Assembly (NCBI GenBank): GCA_041650795.1
Contig: JBAZKK010000004.1
Location: 1 to 64,000 of the forward strand
Source of the DNA: JBAZKK01 sp041650795
GTDB lineage: Bacteria > Omnitrophota > Gorgyraeia > Gygaellales > Profunditerraquicolaceae
Length of the DNA: 64,000 bases
Direction: 5' to 3'
Shown here one piece after another: positions 32,865 to 42,024 of this stretch; positions within the stretch are counted from its first letter, which is position 1, and every line of letters starts with the position of its first letter. Made by a program: the position numbers and the translations under genes. A model generated the notes under the pieces. It ran no database searches and had not been told where the DNA came from. It saw only the letters and a program-made list of their open reading frames with translations.

Positions 32865-34063
32865 AATACGCTGTTTTGGTTGCGGATGGAATGGCGGATT
32901 ACCCTTTAAAGGAGCTTGACGGGCATACGCCTTTAGAGGTGGCGCGCAAGCCGCATATGGATTTTATCGCGCGTTCCGGCATGCTGGGAAGGGTCAGGAC
33001 CATACCGCTTAAGGCTTCTCCAGGTTCGGATGTCGCGAACATATCCATACTTGGGTATGAGCCCGCAAGGTTTTATACCGGCAGGGGGCCGTTGGAAGCG
33101 GCCAACCTGGGAGTGGAGCTCGCGGATGACGACGTGGCTTTCCGGTGCAATCTTATTACTGCCGCCGATAATAAGCTTATAGATTACAGCGCAGGCCATA
33201 TCGGCTCTGAAGAAGCAGCCAACCTTATCAGGTTCATTGACAAGAGACTCGGCAGCGAGCGCTTTAGATTCTATCCCGGGGTCAGTTACAGGCATCTGAT
33301 GGTCGCGAAAGCCGGCATCCGGGACGGCCTCGACGCCCTTAAATGCAGACCGCCGCACGATATTATCAATCGCGACATCAACGCTAACCTTCCGTCCGGA
33401 AAGGGCGCAGAGGATATTATTGGCCTCATGCAGGAATCAAGGAGTTTGCTTGAGAGCCACGAGATTAACCTGGTGCGTATTGATTTAAAGGAGAACCCCG
33501 CGAACATGATTTGGCTATGGGGCCAGGGAAAGAAACCGTCGATGCCGGGCTTTCAGGATAAGTACGGCCTAAAGGGGAGCGTTATCTCGGCGGTGGACCT
33601 TATCAGGGGGCTTGGGCGGATTTTGGGTTTGGGGGTGGTCAAGGTTGAGGGCGCTACCGGATATTACGACACCAATTATCAGGGGAAGGCAGAGGCAGCG
33701 CTTAAGTGCCTGGAGGATGATGATTTTGTCTTTGTCCATGTTGAAGCGCCGGATGAGGCCGGACACAACGGCGATATTCGCGAAAAAATCTTGGCTATTG
33801 AGCGCTTTGACCAGTTTATCGTAGGTCCGATTGTGGAGGAGTTTAAGGATAAGGATAATTTCAGGATGGTCGTTTTGCCGGACCACGCCACCCCCATATC
33901 CTTGAGGACCCATACCTCTGATATTGTGCCTTTTGCCATCTACGGCAGCGGCATATCTGCCGGCGGAGCCTCCGGTTACAGCGAAAAGGAAGCCGCGGGC
34001 TCCGACCTTTATTTTGATAACGGTTATGAATTGATGGATTATATCGTTAAAGGAGCCAGATGA
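32861..34063 (+). CDS. ApgM-like phosphoglycerate mutase, candidate homoserine kinase
   Basis: A 400-residue metalloenzyme of the alkaline-phosphatase superfamily, in the archaeal-type cofactor-independent phosphoglycerate mutase group. It shows KYAVLVADGMADYPLKELDGHTPLE, SDVANISILGYEP (metal/Ser site), FVHVEAPDEAGHNGD and VVLPDHATPISLRTHT. Within this group a subfamily encoded next to hom and thrC in organisms without thrB is annotated as a proposed homoserine kinase. Here the gene lies in the hom-thrC-coaB-X-cstA-lysC run with no thrB, exactly that context. Phosphoglycerate mutase activity is the alternative; the sequence alone does not decide. Confidence 0.85.
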   Translation: MKYAVLVADGMADYPLKELDGHTPLEVARKPHMDFIARSGMLGRVRTIPLKASPGSDVANISILGYEPARFYTGRGPLEAANLGVELADDDVAFRCNLITAADNKLIDYSAGHIGSEEAANLIRFIDKRLGSERFRFYPGVSYRHLMVAKAGIRDGLDALKCRPPHDIINRDINANLPSGKGAEDIIGLMQESRSLLESHEINLVRIDLKENPANMIWLWGQGKKPSMPGFQDKYGLKGSVISAVDLIRGLGRILGLGVVKVEGATGYYDTNYQGKAEAALKCLEDDDFVFVHVEAPDEAGHNGDIREKILAIERFDQFIVGPIVEEFKDKDNFRMVVLPDHATPISLRTHTSDIVPFAIYGSGISAGGASGYSEKEAAGSDLYFDNGYELMDYIVKGAR

Positions 34064-35643
34064 GCGCCGTAGTCGTTGTCGTGCCGTCGCTGGCGTTATT
34101 ATTCCTTGGCTACAGGTATTATGCCCGTAGGATAGAGCGCCTCTGGGGGGTTGATTCTAAGAGGGCAACCCCCGCATTTTCAAAGTACGACAGCGTCGAT
34201 TACATCCCCGCGAAGAACTGGCTGGTGCTTTTCGGGCATCATTTTTCTTCCATTTCCGGGGCAGGGCCGGTTATCGGGCCGGTGATTGCGGTGATATTCT
34301 GGGGCTGGCTGCCTGCTTTGTTGTGGGTCGTATTCGGCACGATTTTCATCGGAGGGGTGCATGATTTCGGCTCCCTCATTACTTCGGTAAGGGAAGGCGG
34401 CTCTTCCGTAGCGGATATCTCCCGCCACGTAATTTCACGGCGCACCAAGGTGATATTTTCCCTGTTCCTGTGGTTGACCCTGTTGTTGATAGTCGCGGTC
34501 TTCGCTTATCTGTGTGCCGATACCTTTGTAAAAGAACCCAGGATTGTGCTGCCTTCCTTAGGCTTAATCCCGGTGGCGATAATAGTGGGGCACCTGATAT
34601 ATAATTTAAGGTTGAACACCGGCATTGCTACTATTTTGGGGTTGGTTTGCATATGCGGGTTAATGTTTGCCGGAAACCGCTATACCGTACAGCTGGATGC
34701 GCGCATCTGGGTAATTGTTTTGTTGACATATTGTTATTTTGCTTCCATCCTGCCCGTGAACATTCTCCTGCAGCCGCGCGATTACCTTTCGAGCTTTTTT
34801 TTGTTTTTCGGAGTGGCCTGCGGATACCTCGGTCTGCTTTTGACGTCTCCGAGGCTGACTATGCCGGCTTACCAGGGGTGGCATAGCGAGGGAGGGTATC
34901 TCTGGCCGGCTCTATTTGTAACTGTGGCCTGCGGCGCGCTCTCGGGTTTTCATTCCCTGATAGCCAGCGGCACGTCATCCAAACAGTTAGCCAATGAAAG
35001 GCAGGCCAAGAGGATCGGCTACGGCGGCATGGTAGCCGAGGCATTGGTAGCGATATTGGCCATCGTGGTCACCGCCGCGTTATTCAACGGTTCCTCTGGC
35101 CCGGCCCAGGCGTTAAAGTCCCTGGGGCCCATCAATATTTTTGGCAGGGGATACGGCATAGTCGCCAGGCCTATACTGGGCAGCCACGGGCACTTTATAG
35201 CAATCATCATCCTCAATATTTTCATCCTGACTACCCTGGACACTGCCACGCGTATCCAGCGCTATATTACCGAGGAGCTGTTTGGGATAAAGAATCGTTA
35301 CATCTCGACCCTCATCATCGTGGTCCTGGGGGCAGGGTTGGCGCTCAGCGGAAAATGGAGCCGTATATGGCTGGCATTCGGAGCCTCGAATCAACTGGTG
35401 GCTGCCCTGGCCTTGTTTGTGATAAGCTGCTGGCTGCTGCTAAAGAACAAAACTGCCGGGTTTACGTTATGGGCGGCATTCGCGGTACTGGTTACTACCG
35501 TCGCAGCGTTGGTTTTGGGTGGGATAAGGTATTTTACCCAGAAGGACATTGTGCTTTTGGCGATAACGCTCCTGCTTTTGGTTCTGGCAGGTCTGATGCT
35601 TTACGATATTATCCCTGTGATAACAAGGAAGGCGAAGGCATGA
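34060..35643 (+). CDS. cstA: CstA-family transporter (peptide/pyruvate)
   Basis: A 527-residue polytopic membrane protein of the CstA family. Hallmarks include LGYRYYARRIERLWGVD, DYIPAKNWLVLFGHHFSSISGAGPVIGPVIA, FGTIFIGGVHDFGSLI and SGTSSKQLANERQAKRIGYGGM. About 14 hydrophobic helices are visible. CstA proteins take up peptides or pyruvate, in E. coli under carbon starvation. This copy is shorter than E. coli CstA (701), the usual size in anaerobes. ATGA overlaps at both ends place it in the amino-acid operon between the mutase-like gene and lysC. Confidence 0.93.
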   Translation: MSAVVVVVPSLALLFLGYRYYARRIERLWGVDSKRATPAFSKYDSVDYIPAKNWLVLFGHHFSSISGAGPVIGPVIAVIFWGWLPALLWVVFGTIFIGGVHDFGSLITSVREGGSSVADISRHVISRRTKVIFSLFLWLTLLLIVAVFAYLCADTFVKEPRIVLPSLGLIPVAIIVGHLIYNLRLNTGIATILGLVCICGLMFAGNRYTVQLDARIWVIVLLTYCYFASILPVNILLQPRDYLSSFFLFFGVACGYLGLLLTSPRLTMPAYQGWHSEGGYLWPALFVTVACGALSGFHSLIASGTSSKQLANERQAKRIGYGGMVAEALVAILAIVVTAALFNGSSGPAQALKSLGPINIFGRGYGIVARPILGSHGHFIAIIILNIFILTTLDTATRIQRYITEELFGIKNRYISTLIIVVLGAGLALSGKWSRIWLAFGASNQLVAALALFVISCWLLLKNKTAGFTLWAAFAVLVTTVAALVLGGIRYFTQKDIVLLAITLLLLVLAGLMLYDIIPVITRKAKA

Positions 35644-36869
35644 AGAAGAGGGCTTTGGTGGTGCAGAAATTCGGAGGCTCCTCAGTAGCTAACGTGGAGC
35701 GTATCCAAAACGTTGCCAGGAGGGTAGTGCGTTATAAGAAGGACGGTTGCAGCATGGTGGTGGTGGTTTCTGCTCTCGGCGATACCACCGATGAACTTAT
35801 GGAATTAGCGCATAAGATTGACAGGAACCCTCCCGAACGCGAGATAGACATGCTTTTATCCACGGGCGAGCAGATATCCGTAGCGCTGTTGGCGATGGCC
35901 ATCAATAGATTGGGCTGCGAGGCGATATCGTTTACCGGAGGCCAGGTAGGCATCATTACGGATACCGGACACACCAGGGCCCGCATCGTCAAGGTAAACT
36001 CCGAAAGGATTAAGCGGGAACTTGCCGGCGGCAGGATTGTGATTGTGGCGGGCTTCCAGGGTGTAACGGCGGATGACGAGATTACCACTTTAGGCCGCGG
36101 CGGCTCGGACTTGACCGCCGTAGCCCTGGCAAAGGAACTGGAGGCCGACTATTGCGAGATCTACACCGACGTCGAAGGCATCTATACCACCGATCCCCGC
36201 ATTGAGCCGAAAGCCAGAAAGATCAGGAGGATTACCTATGATGAGATGTTGGAGATGGCGTCGCTCGGTGCGCAGGTAATGCAGGCGCGCTCCATTGAGG
36301 TAGCCAAGAGGTTCGATGTGCCGATACATGTGCGCTCTTCATTCTCGGAGCGTCCCGGCACCATGATTACGAGGGAGGCGAGGAACATGGAAGACGTGGT
36401 AGTTACCGGTATAACCCTGAACAGGAACGAAGCCAAGATCACGGTTTGCAATGTCCCGGACCGGCCGGGGGTGGCAGCCAGACTATTCAAGGAACTTGCC
36501 GGCAAGGGTATCAGCGTAGATATGATTGTGCAGAACGTCAGTCACCTGCGTTCAACCGACATTTCATTTACCGTTAATAAGGCGGATATATCGAGGGCAA
36601 TGCGCCTGACCAGGAAACTGGCCAGAGAGATAAAGGCGGGGGAGGCCTTGAAAGACGAGGATATTGCCCGTCTTGCCATAGTGGGCGTAGGGATGAAATC
36701 CCATCCCGGCGTGGCGGCGCAGATGTTTGCGGCACTGGCTCAAAACAGCGTCAATATCGAGATGATTTCGACTTCGGACATCAGTATCTCTTGTATCATC
36801 AAGAAAAAATACGCCGAGGTTGCGGTAAGAGCGCTGCACGATAAGTTCGGGTTAGCTACCAGGAGATGA
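35640..36869 (+). CDS. lysC: Aspartate kinase
   Basis: Phosphorylates aspartate, the first step to lysine, threonine and methionine. The 409-residue protein starts VVQKFGGSSVANVERIQNVA (ATP-binding), then VVVVSALGDTTDEL, LLSTGEQISVALLAMAI, FQGVTADDEITTLGRGGSDLTAVALA and YTDVEGIYTTDPR. Two C-terminal ACT domains (about 265-409; VCNVPDRPGVAARLFKELA and IVGVGMKSHPGVAAQMFAALA) suggest feedback by lysine or threonine. The frame is open upstream into cstA, but the ATG at 35640 overlaps the cstA stop by ATGA and begins at the conserved N-terminus. Confidence 0.97.
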   Translation: MKKRALVVQKFGGSSVANVERIQNVARRVVRYKKDGCSMVVVVSALGDTTDELMELAHKIDRNPPEREIDMLLSTGEQISVALLAMAINRLGCEAISFTGGQVGIITDTGHTRARIVKVNSERIKRELAGGRIVIVAGFQGVTADDEITTLGRGGSDLTAVALAKELEADYCEIYTDVEGIYTTDPRIEPKARKIRRITYDEMLEMASLGAQVMQARSIEVAKRFDVPIHVRSSFSERPGTMITREARNMEDVVVTGITLNRNEAKITVCNVPDRPGVAARLFKELAGKGISVDMIVQNVSHLRSTDISFTVNKADISRAMRLTRKLAREIKAGEALKDEDIARLAIVGVGMKSHPGVAAQMFAALAQNSVNIEMISTSDISISCIIKKKYAEVAVRALHDKFGLATRR

Positions 36870-38458
36870 ATACCATGGCCGAGGTTAAGATTTACGATAC
36901 CACGCTGCGCGACGGCACCCAGGGGGAGGGCATTTCTTATTCGGTAACCGATAAGATCCGCATTGCCGAGGAGTTGGATGCCCTGGGGGTCCATTATATC
37001 GAAGGCGGATGGCCGGGGTCTAACCCTAAGGATATGGAGTTTTACCGTAAGGTTTGCGGACGGCGTTTTAAAAACAGCCGGATTGTGGCTTTTGGCTCTA
37101 CCCGTAAATGCGGCGTAAAGGCCGCAGAGGACCAGAATCTGAAGGCGCTTCTGGCGTCTGGGGCAAAGACAGCTACGATTTTCGGAAAATGCTGGGATTT
37201 GCACGTCAGGGATGTCCTTAAGACCGCCCCGGAAGAGAATCTTAGGATGATAGGCGACAGCATCGCTTTCCTGGCGGGACGGGGGTTATCTGTATTTTTT
37301 GATGCCGAGCACTTTTTTGACGGTTACCGTTCCAATAAGAGCTACTGCCTTAAATGCCTTGAGGCTGCCCATAAGGCAGGCGCCGCAGAGATAATACTTT
37401 GCGATACCAACGGCGGGACGCTTACCTCTGCGATAGTCGCTATTATTAAAGAGGTGCGCTGCGGCATCAAGGGCGGGATAGGTATCCATTGCCATAACGA
37501 CGCCGGGCTTGCGGTTGCCAATTCCATTGCCGCAGTGGAGGCGGGATGCGACATGGTGCACGGCACCATTAACGGTTACGGCGAGCGTTGCGGCAACGCG
37601 GATTTAATACCTATTATTGCCGCTATCAAACTGAAACTCGGGATAGACTGTATCAGCAACGAGAAATTAAAGGACCTAAGGCGCATCTCGTATTTTATCA
37701 GCGAGATCAGCAATATGAAGGAAAGGAACGATCAGCCTTACGTAGGTTCCTCGGCTTTTGCTCATAAGGCGGGCGTGCATATCAACGCCGTGATGAAAAA
37801 CCCGCGCACCTACGAGCATGTCGAGCCTTCTTTGGTAGGTAACGAGCGCCGCATCCTCGTATCGGAGTTAGCCGGCAAGACCGGGGTTTTTATCCGTGCC
37901 AAGGCCATGAAGCTGGATCTCACCAAAGATGACCCCAGGACTAAAAAGATACTTAAGCTGTTGCAGGAGATGGAACATCAGGGGTATCATTTTGAAGCTG
38001 CGGATGCCTCATTAGAGTTATTGATAAAAAGGGCGCTTAAGCAGTGCCGGGATTTCTTCCGGCTGGAGGGTTTTAAGGTAGTAGTTGAGAAGCATAGCGA
38101 TAGCAAGATAACCACCGAGGCGATTATCAAGCTTAGCGTTAACGGCGCCAGGGAGCACACCGCGGCAGAAGGCGATGGCCCGGTGAATGCGCTGGATAAC
38201 GCCCTTCGTAAGGCCCTGAAGAATTTTTACCCCGCCTTATCAAAGATGCACCTTTCGGATTTTAAGGTAAGGGTCTTAAACGAAAAAGCGGGGACCGCCG
38301 CCAGGGTGCGCGTCCTGATAGAATCCCGGGACGAGAAGGGCAGTTGGAGCACCATAGGCGTTTCTGAGAATATTATCGAGGCCTCCTGGCAGGCCCTGTT
38401 GGACAGCGTGGAATACAAGTTACTAAAAGACAGCGGATCTTCAGGAGAAAAAAGATAA
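36866..38458 (+). CDS. cimA: Citramalate synthase
   Basis: CimA condenses pyruvate with acetyl-CoA to citramalate, starting isoleucine synthesis without threonine deaminase. The 530-residue protein has the DRE-TIM signature IYDTTLRDGTQGEGISYSV, then YIEGGWPGSNPKD, LCDTNGGTL, GIGIHCHNDAGLAVANSIAAVEAG, VHGTINGYGERCGNADL and FAHKAGVHINAVMKNP. A C-terminal LeuA-type allosteric domain (about 400-515) would sense isoleucine. The GGWPGSNPKD variant separates CimA of this type from LeuA. It starts in an ATGA overlap with lysC. Confidence 0.93.
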   Translation: MNTMAEVKIYDTTLRDGTQGEGISYSVTDKIRIAEELDALGVHYIEGGWPGSNPKDMEFYRKVCGRRFKNSRIVAFGSTRKCGVKAAEDQNLKALLASGAKTATIFGKCWDLHVRDVLKTAPEENLRMIGDSIAFLAGRGLSVFFDAEHFFDGYRSNKSYCLKCLEAAHKAGAAEIILCDTNGGTLTSAIVAIIKEVRCGIKGGIGIHCHNDAGLAVANSIAAVEAGCDMVHGTINGYGERCGNADLIPIIAAIKLKLGIDCISNEKLKDLRRISYFISEISNMKERNDQPYVGSSAFAHKAGVHINAVMKNPRTYEHVEPSLVGNERRILVSELAGKTGVFIRAKAMKLDLTKDDPRTKKILKLLQEMEHQGYHFEAADASLELLIKRALKQCRDFFRLEGFKVVVEKHSDSKITTEAIIKLSVNGAREHTAAEGDGPVNALDNALRKALKNFYPALSKMHLSDFKVRVLNEKAGTAARVRVLIESRDEKGSWSTIGVSENIIEASWQALLDSVEYKLLKDSGSSGEKR

Positions 38459-38463
38459 GTTTT

Positions 38464-41151
38464 ATGAATGAGCTATCAACTCGTTATAACCCCAAAGAGT
38501 GCGAAGATAAATGGTATAGGTTTTGGGAAGGGAAGGGTTATTTCCACGCCCGCCCAGACCCCGCCAAGAAGCCGTTCTCTATAGTTATTCCTCCCCCCAA
38601 TGTCACCGGCATACTGCATATGGGGCATGCCTTGAACAATACTATTCAGGACATCCTGATACGTTACCATCGCATGAGCGGCGAAGAAACCCTCTGGATG
38701 CCGGGGACAGACCACGCCGGTATAGCCACCCAGAATGTGGTGGAGAAATCAATTGCCAAAGAAGGCTTAAGGCGCCAGGATTTAGGGAGGGAAAAATTCA
38801 TTGCCAAGGTCTGGGAGTGGAAGGAGCGTCACGGTTCCGCCATTACCCAGCAGCTTAAGCGCCTGGGAGCCTCTTGCGATTGGCAGCGCATCCGTTTTAC
38901 CATGGATGCGGAGTATTCCGTTTCGGTCGCGGAGGTTTTCGCAAGGCTTTACCAAAAAGGTCTTATCTACCGCGGCACCTACATTATTAACTGGTGTCCC
39001 CGTTGCCAGACAGCCTTGGCTGATGAAGAGGCCCCGCATCAGGAGCTTGAGGGCAGCCTTTATTATTTAAGGTATCCTTTAAAGGGCAGCCCAGCGGGCT
39101 TTATAACGGTGGCAACGACCCGTCCGGAAACCATGTTGGGCGATACCGCTGTTGCGGTTAACCCCAAGGATAAGAGATATAGGAAACTGATAGGCAAGAC
39201 CGTTATCCTGCCTTTGCTAAAGAGGCAAATAAATATCATTGCCGATAAGAGCGTGGATATGGCCTTCGGCACCGGCGCCGTAAAGGTTACCCCGGCGCAT
39301 GATCCTGCCGACTATGCCCTAGGAAAGAAACACAACCTGGATTTTATTAACGTGATGCATCCCGACGGCCGTATGAATGAGCATGCCGGGCGCTATCAGG
39401 GCATGGATAGGTTTAAGGCGCGCCAGGCCATACTGGAGGATTTAAGGTCCGAGGGGCTCTTGGAGAAGGTCGAGCCGCACGTACTCTCTGCGGGGCATTG
39501 TTATCGCTGCCACACGATTATCGAGCCTTATTTATCAAGGCAGTGGTTTGTGAAGATGAAGCCCCTGGCAGGACCGGCAATCAAGGCGGTCAAAAAAGGC
39601 GAGATTAGATTTTATCCCGAGCGCTGGAAAAAGGTATACCTGAACTGGATGGAGAATATCCAGGACTGGTGTATCTCGCGCCAGATATGGTGGGGGCACC
39701 GCCTGCCGGTTTATTATTGCCCGGATTGCCAGGCCCAGGATAGCGATAAGGGGATTATCGTAGCTTCTCTCAAACCGCCAAAGTGCCCTTCCTGCGGCTG
39801 TGGCCGTATCTATCAGGATGAAGACGTCCTGGATACCTGGTTTTCTTCCTGGCTATGGCCTTTTGCTACATTCTATTGGCCTTTTAAGATTATTAGCGGC
39901 AGCAATGTCGATGCCCAAAAAGCCGAGGAGGAGCTGGGATATTTCTACCCTACCTCAACGCTGGTAACCGCCCCCGAGATTATATTCTTTTGGGTGGCGC
40001 GGATGATTATGGCGGGGTTTGAGTTTATGAAGGCAATACCATTTAGCGATGTCTACATCCACGGCACCGTGCGCGATATCGAAGGTAAAAAGATGTCAAA
40101 ATCGCTCGGCAATATAATTGACCCCCTGGACATCATCGAGGAATACGGATCAGATGCCTTGCGTTTCAGCCTGATATCCCTGACCAGCCATGGCCAGGAT
40201 GTATTCTTGTCCGAGGAGAGGTTTGAGCAGGGGCGCAATTTTGCCAACAAGATCTGGAATGCCTCCCGCTTTATCCTGATGAACCTTGATGCCTCAAGGA
40301 TAAAGGTGGATCTCTGCCAATTCTTCGGGAAAGGGGATTTGGATTTAGCCGACCGCTGGATACTGAGCAGGTTCTACTCTCTTCTTAAAAACGTAGGTAG
40401 ATCCCTCGGGGGTTATCGCCTCAACGAGGCCGCCAACGCTATCTACGGATTCTTCTGGCATGAATTCTGCGACTGGTACCTGGAGATTATCAAGCCCGAG
40501 ATTAATAAAGAACGGCATCAGGTGGTGATGTATAAGGTGCTTGAGAAGACGCTGCGCATCCTCCATCCATGCATGCCCTTTATCACCGAGGAGGTTTGGC
40601 AGCTTTTACCTCATCAGGGAGATTCCATCATGATTGCGCCCTGGCCTCACCTGCAGGGGAATATGATTGACGCCAGGATTGAATCCATGATGGAGACGCT
40701 ATTCGATATCGTTAAGACTATAAGGAACCTGCGTGCCGAGCTTGAGATCGATGCCCAGCTGGTGCTCAGCGCTTCGTTATATCCTCACAGCAGGGGCGTG
40801 CGTTCGGCAATAGAGCAGAATAAAAGCTGGATTGCGAACCTGAGCTGCTTGAGCGATATTGCGATGCTTGATGCCGCAAAAAGGCCTGCGGGGACGGTCA
40901 GCGATGCCACTGCCGATGCCGATGTCTATCTTCATTTGGGAGAGGCTATTGATATCTCGCATGAGCGCGTCAAGATTGCGGATAAGATTAAAAAGCTGGC
41001 TATTTCGGCCGCCTCCAAAGAAGCAAGGCTTAAAAACAGAGAGTTCGTTAAGAAGGCCCCTCGGGAGATAGTGGAAAAAGAGCAGGCCGGGCTTGGGGAA
41101 TCGCGACGGCTGCTGGAAAGGCTAGAAAGGATGGCGCGTGAATTGCCTTGA
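38464..41151 (+). CDS. valS: Valyl-tRNA synthetase
   Basis: Class I synthetase of 895 residues. The HIGH motif appears as NVTGILHMGHAL near residue 50, and KMSKSLGN is at about residue 540. The CP1 editing domain (TTRPETMLGDTAVAVNP, AFGTGAVKVTPAHDP) removes mischarged threonine. A zinc-like CPDCQAQ...CPSCGCG insertion follows, then the anticodon-binding helical domain. The C-terminal coiled-coil arm (ISHERVKIADKIKKLAI...GESRRLLERLERM) contacts tRNA. No T-box leader is present; the gene follows cimA after five bases, so control is operon-wide. Confidence 0.97.
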   Translation: MNELSTRYNPKECEDKWYRFWEGKGYFHARPDPAKKPFSIVIPPPNVTGILHMGHALNNTIQDILIRYHRMSGEETLWMPGTDHAGIATQNVVEKSIAKEGLRRQDLGREKFIAKVWEWKERHGSAITQQLKRLGASCDWQRIRFTMDAEYSVSVAEVFARLYQKGLIYRGTYIINWCPRCQTALADEEAPHQELEGSLYYLRYPLKGSPAGFITVATTRPETMLGDTAVAVNPKDKRYRKLIGKTVILPLLKRQINIIADKSVDMAFGTGAVKVTPAHDPADYALGKKHNLDFINVMHPDGRMNEHAGRYQGMDRFKARQAILEDLRSEGLLEKVEPHVLSAGHCYRCHTIIEPYLSRQWFVKMKPLAGPAIKAVKKGEIRFYPERWKKVYLNWMENIQDWCISRQIWWGHRLPVYYCPDCQAQDSDKGIIVASLKPPKCPSCGCGRIYQDEDVLDTWFSSWLWPFATFYWPFKIISGSNVDAQKAEEELGYFYPTSTLVTAPEIIFFWVARMIMAGFEFMKAIPFSDVYIHGTVRDIEGKKMSKSLGNIIDPLDIIEEYGSDALRFSLISLTSHGQDVFLSEERFEQGRNFANKIWNASRFILMNLDASRIKVDLCQFFGKGDLDLADRWILSRFYSLLKNVGRSLGGYRLNEAANAIYGFFWHEFCDWYLEIIKPEINKERHQVVMYKVLEKTLRILHPCMPFITEEVWQLLPHQGDSIMIAPWPHLQGNMIDARIESMMETLFDIVKTIRNLRAELEIDAQLVLSASLYPHSRGVRSAIEQNKSWIANLSCLSDIAMLDAAKRPAGTVSDATADADVYLHLGEAIDISHERVKIADKIKKLAISAASKEARLKNREFVKKAPREIVEKEQAGLGESRRLLERLERMARELP

Positions 41152-42013
41152 TGAGCAGTATGTAACCCGGGTAGTAAAGAACGCCCTCCGGGAAGATATC
41201 GGCAAGAGAGATATCACCACCCGTTATTTCCTGCCCGATGGGGTTAGTTGCCGCGCAGCAATTATTGCAAAGGAGAAAGGGGTTGTCTGCGGACTCGATA
41301 TCGCAAAGCGGGTTTTTCAATGCCTGGATAGAAGAATAACTTTTTTCTGCCTGGCCAAGGATGGCAAGGACGTCAGGAGGGGGGAGGTTTTGGCGAGGCT
41401 GCGCGGGCCGGCCGCCGGGATACTTACCGGCGAAAGGGTAGCGTTGAATTTCTTAGGGTTGCTTTGCGGTATTGCTACGCGCACCAGGAGGTTCCTGCGC
41501 CTGCTCGGCCCACATAATGTGAGGCTTATGGATACCCGCAAAACCATCCCCGGCCTGCGGAAGTTGGAGAAATATGCCGTCAGGGTAGGCGGAGGCTTCA
41601 ATCATCGCCAGAGGCTCGACGATATGTTTTTGGTCAAGGATAATCATATCGCAATACGCAACAGGACGAGGCGTTCCGATCTCGGAGGCGTTATTGATTC
41701 GCTCAGGAGAAAGTCTGCGCGGAAACGAATGATTGAGGTGGAGGTAGGCAGTCTTAAGGAGTTCTACCGGGTTCTTGAGGCGGGCCCGGATATTATCATG
41801 CTGGATAATATGCCGCCTTCCGAGATAAGAAAAGCAGTCCATTTTAAAGAAAGGTTTCCGTCGCCCCGGATAAGGCGTATCAAGATCGAGGCTTCCGGAG
41901 ACATCAATTCCTCTAATATACGCTCATATGCTGCCTGCGGCGTAGATTTTATATCCTTGGGGACCTTGACCAGGGACGTAGAATCGTTGGATTTATCTTT
42001 AGAGATAAATTAA
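41138..42013 (+). CDS. nadC: Nicotinate-nucleotide pyrophosphorylase (carboxylating)
   Basis: NadC makes nicotinate mononucleotide from quinolinate and PRPP. The 291-residue protein begins LREDIGKRDITTRYFLPDG and has VVCGLDIAKRVF, TGERVALNFLGLLCGIATRTRRF, DTRKTIPGLRKLEKYAVRVGGGFNHRQRLDDMFLVKDNHI, IEVEVGSL, IIMLDNM and KIEASGDINSSNIRSYAACGVDFISLGTLT. These are the quinolinate- and phosphate-binding strands. The start is a GTG that overlaps the valS end by 14 bases. nadA and nadB are not in the window. Confidence 0.96.
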   Translation: MNCLDEQYVTRVVKNALREDIGKRDITTRYFLPDGVSCRAAIIAKEKGVVCGLDIAKRVFQCLDRRITFFCLAKDGKDVRRGEVLARLRGPAAGILTGERVALNFLGLLCGIATRTRRFLRLLGPHNVRLMDTRKTIPGLRKLEKYAVRVGGGFNHRQRLDDMFLVKDNHIAIRNRTRRSDLGGVIDSLRRKSARKRMIEVEVGSLKEFYRVLEAGPDIIMLDNMPPSEIRKAVHFKERFPSPRIRRIKIEASGDINSSNIRSYAACGVDFISLGTLTRDVESLDLSLEIN

Positions 42014-42024
42014 CAAAGGAGCGG

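Noticed and set aside
35355..35639. N-terminal extension of aspartate kinase
   Set aside because: It is read out of frame through cstA; the conserved LysC start is at 35640 in an ATGA overlap.
35600..35640. Lysine riboswitch before lysC
   Set aside because: lysC starts within the cstA stop codon and the upstream sequence is coding; no L-box motifs seen.
38459..38463. T-box leader for valS
   Set aside because: Only five bases separate cimA and valS; there is no room for one.
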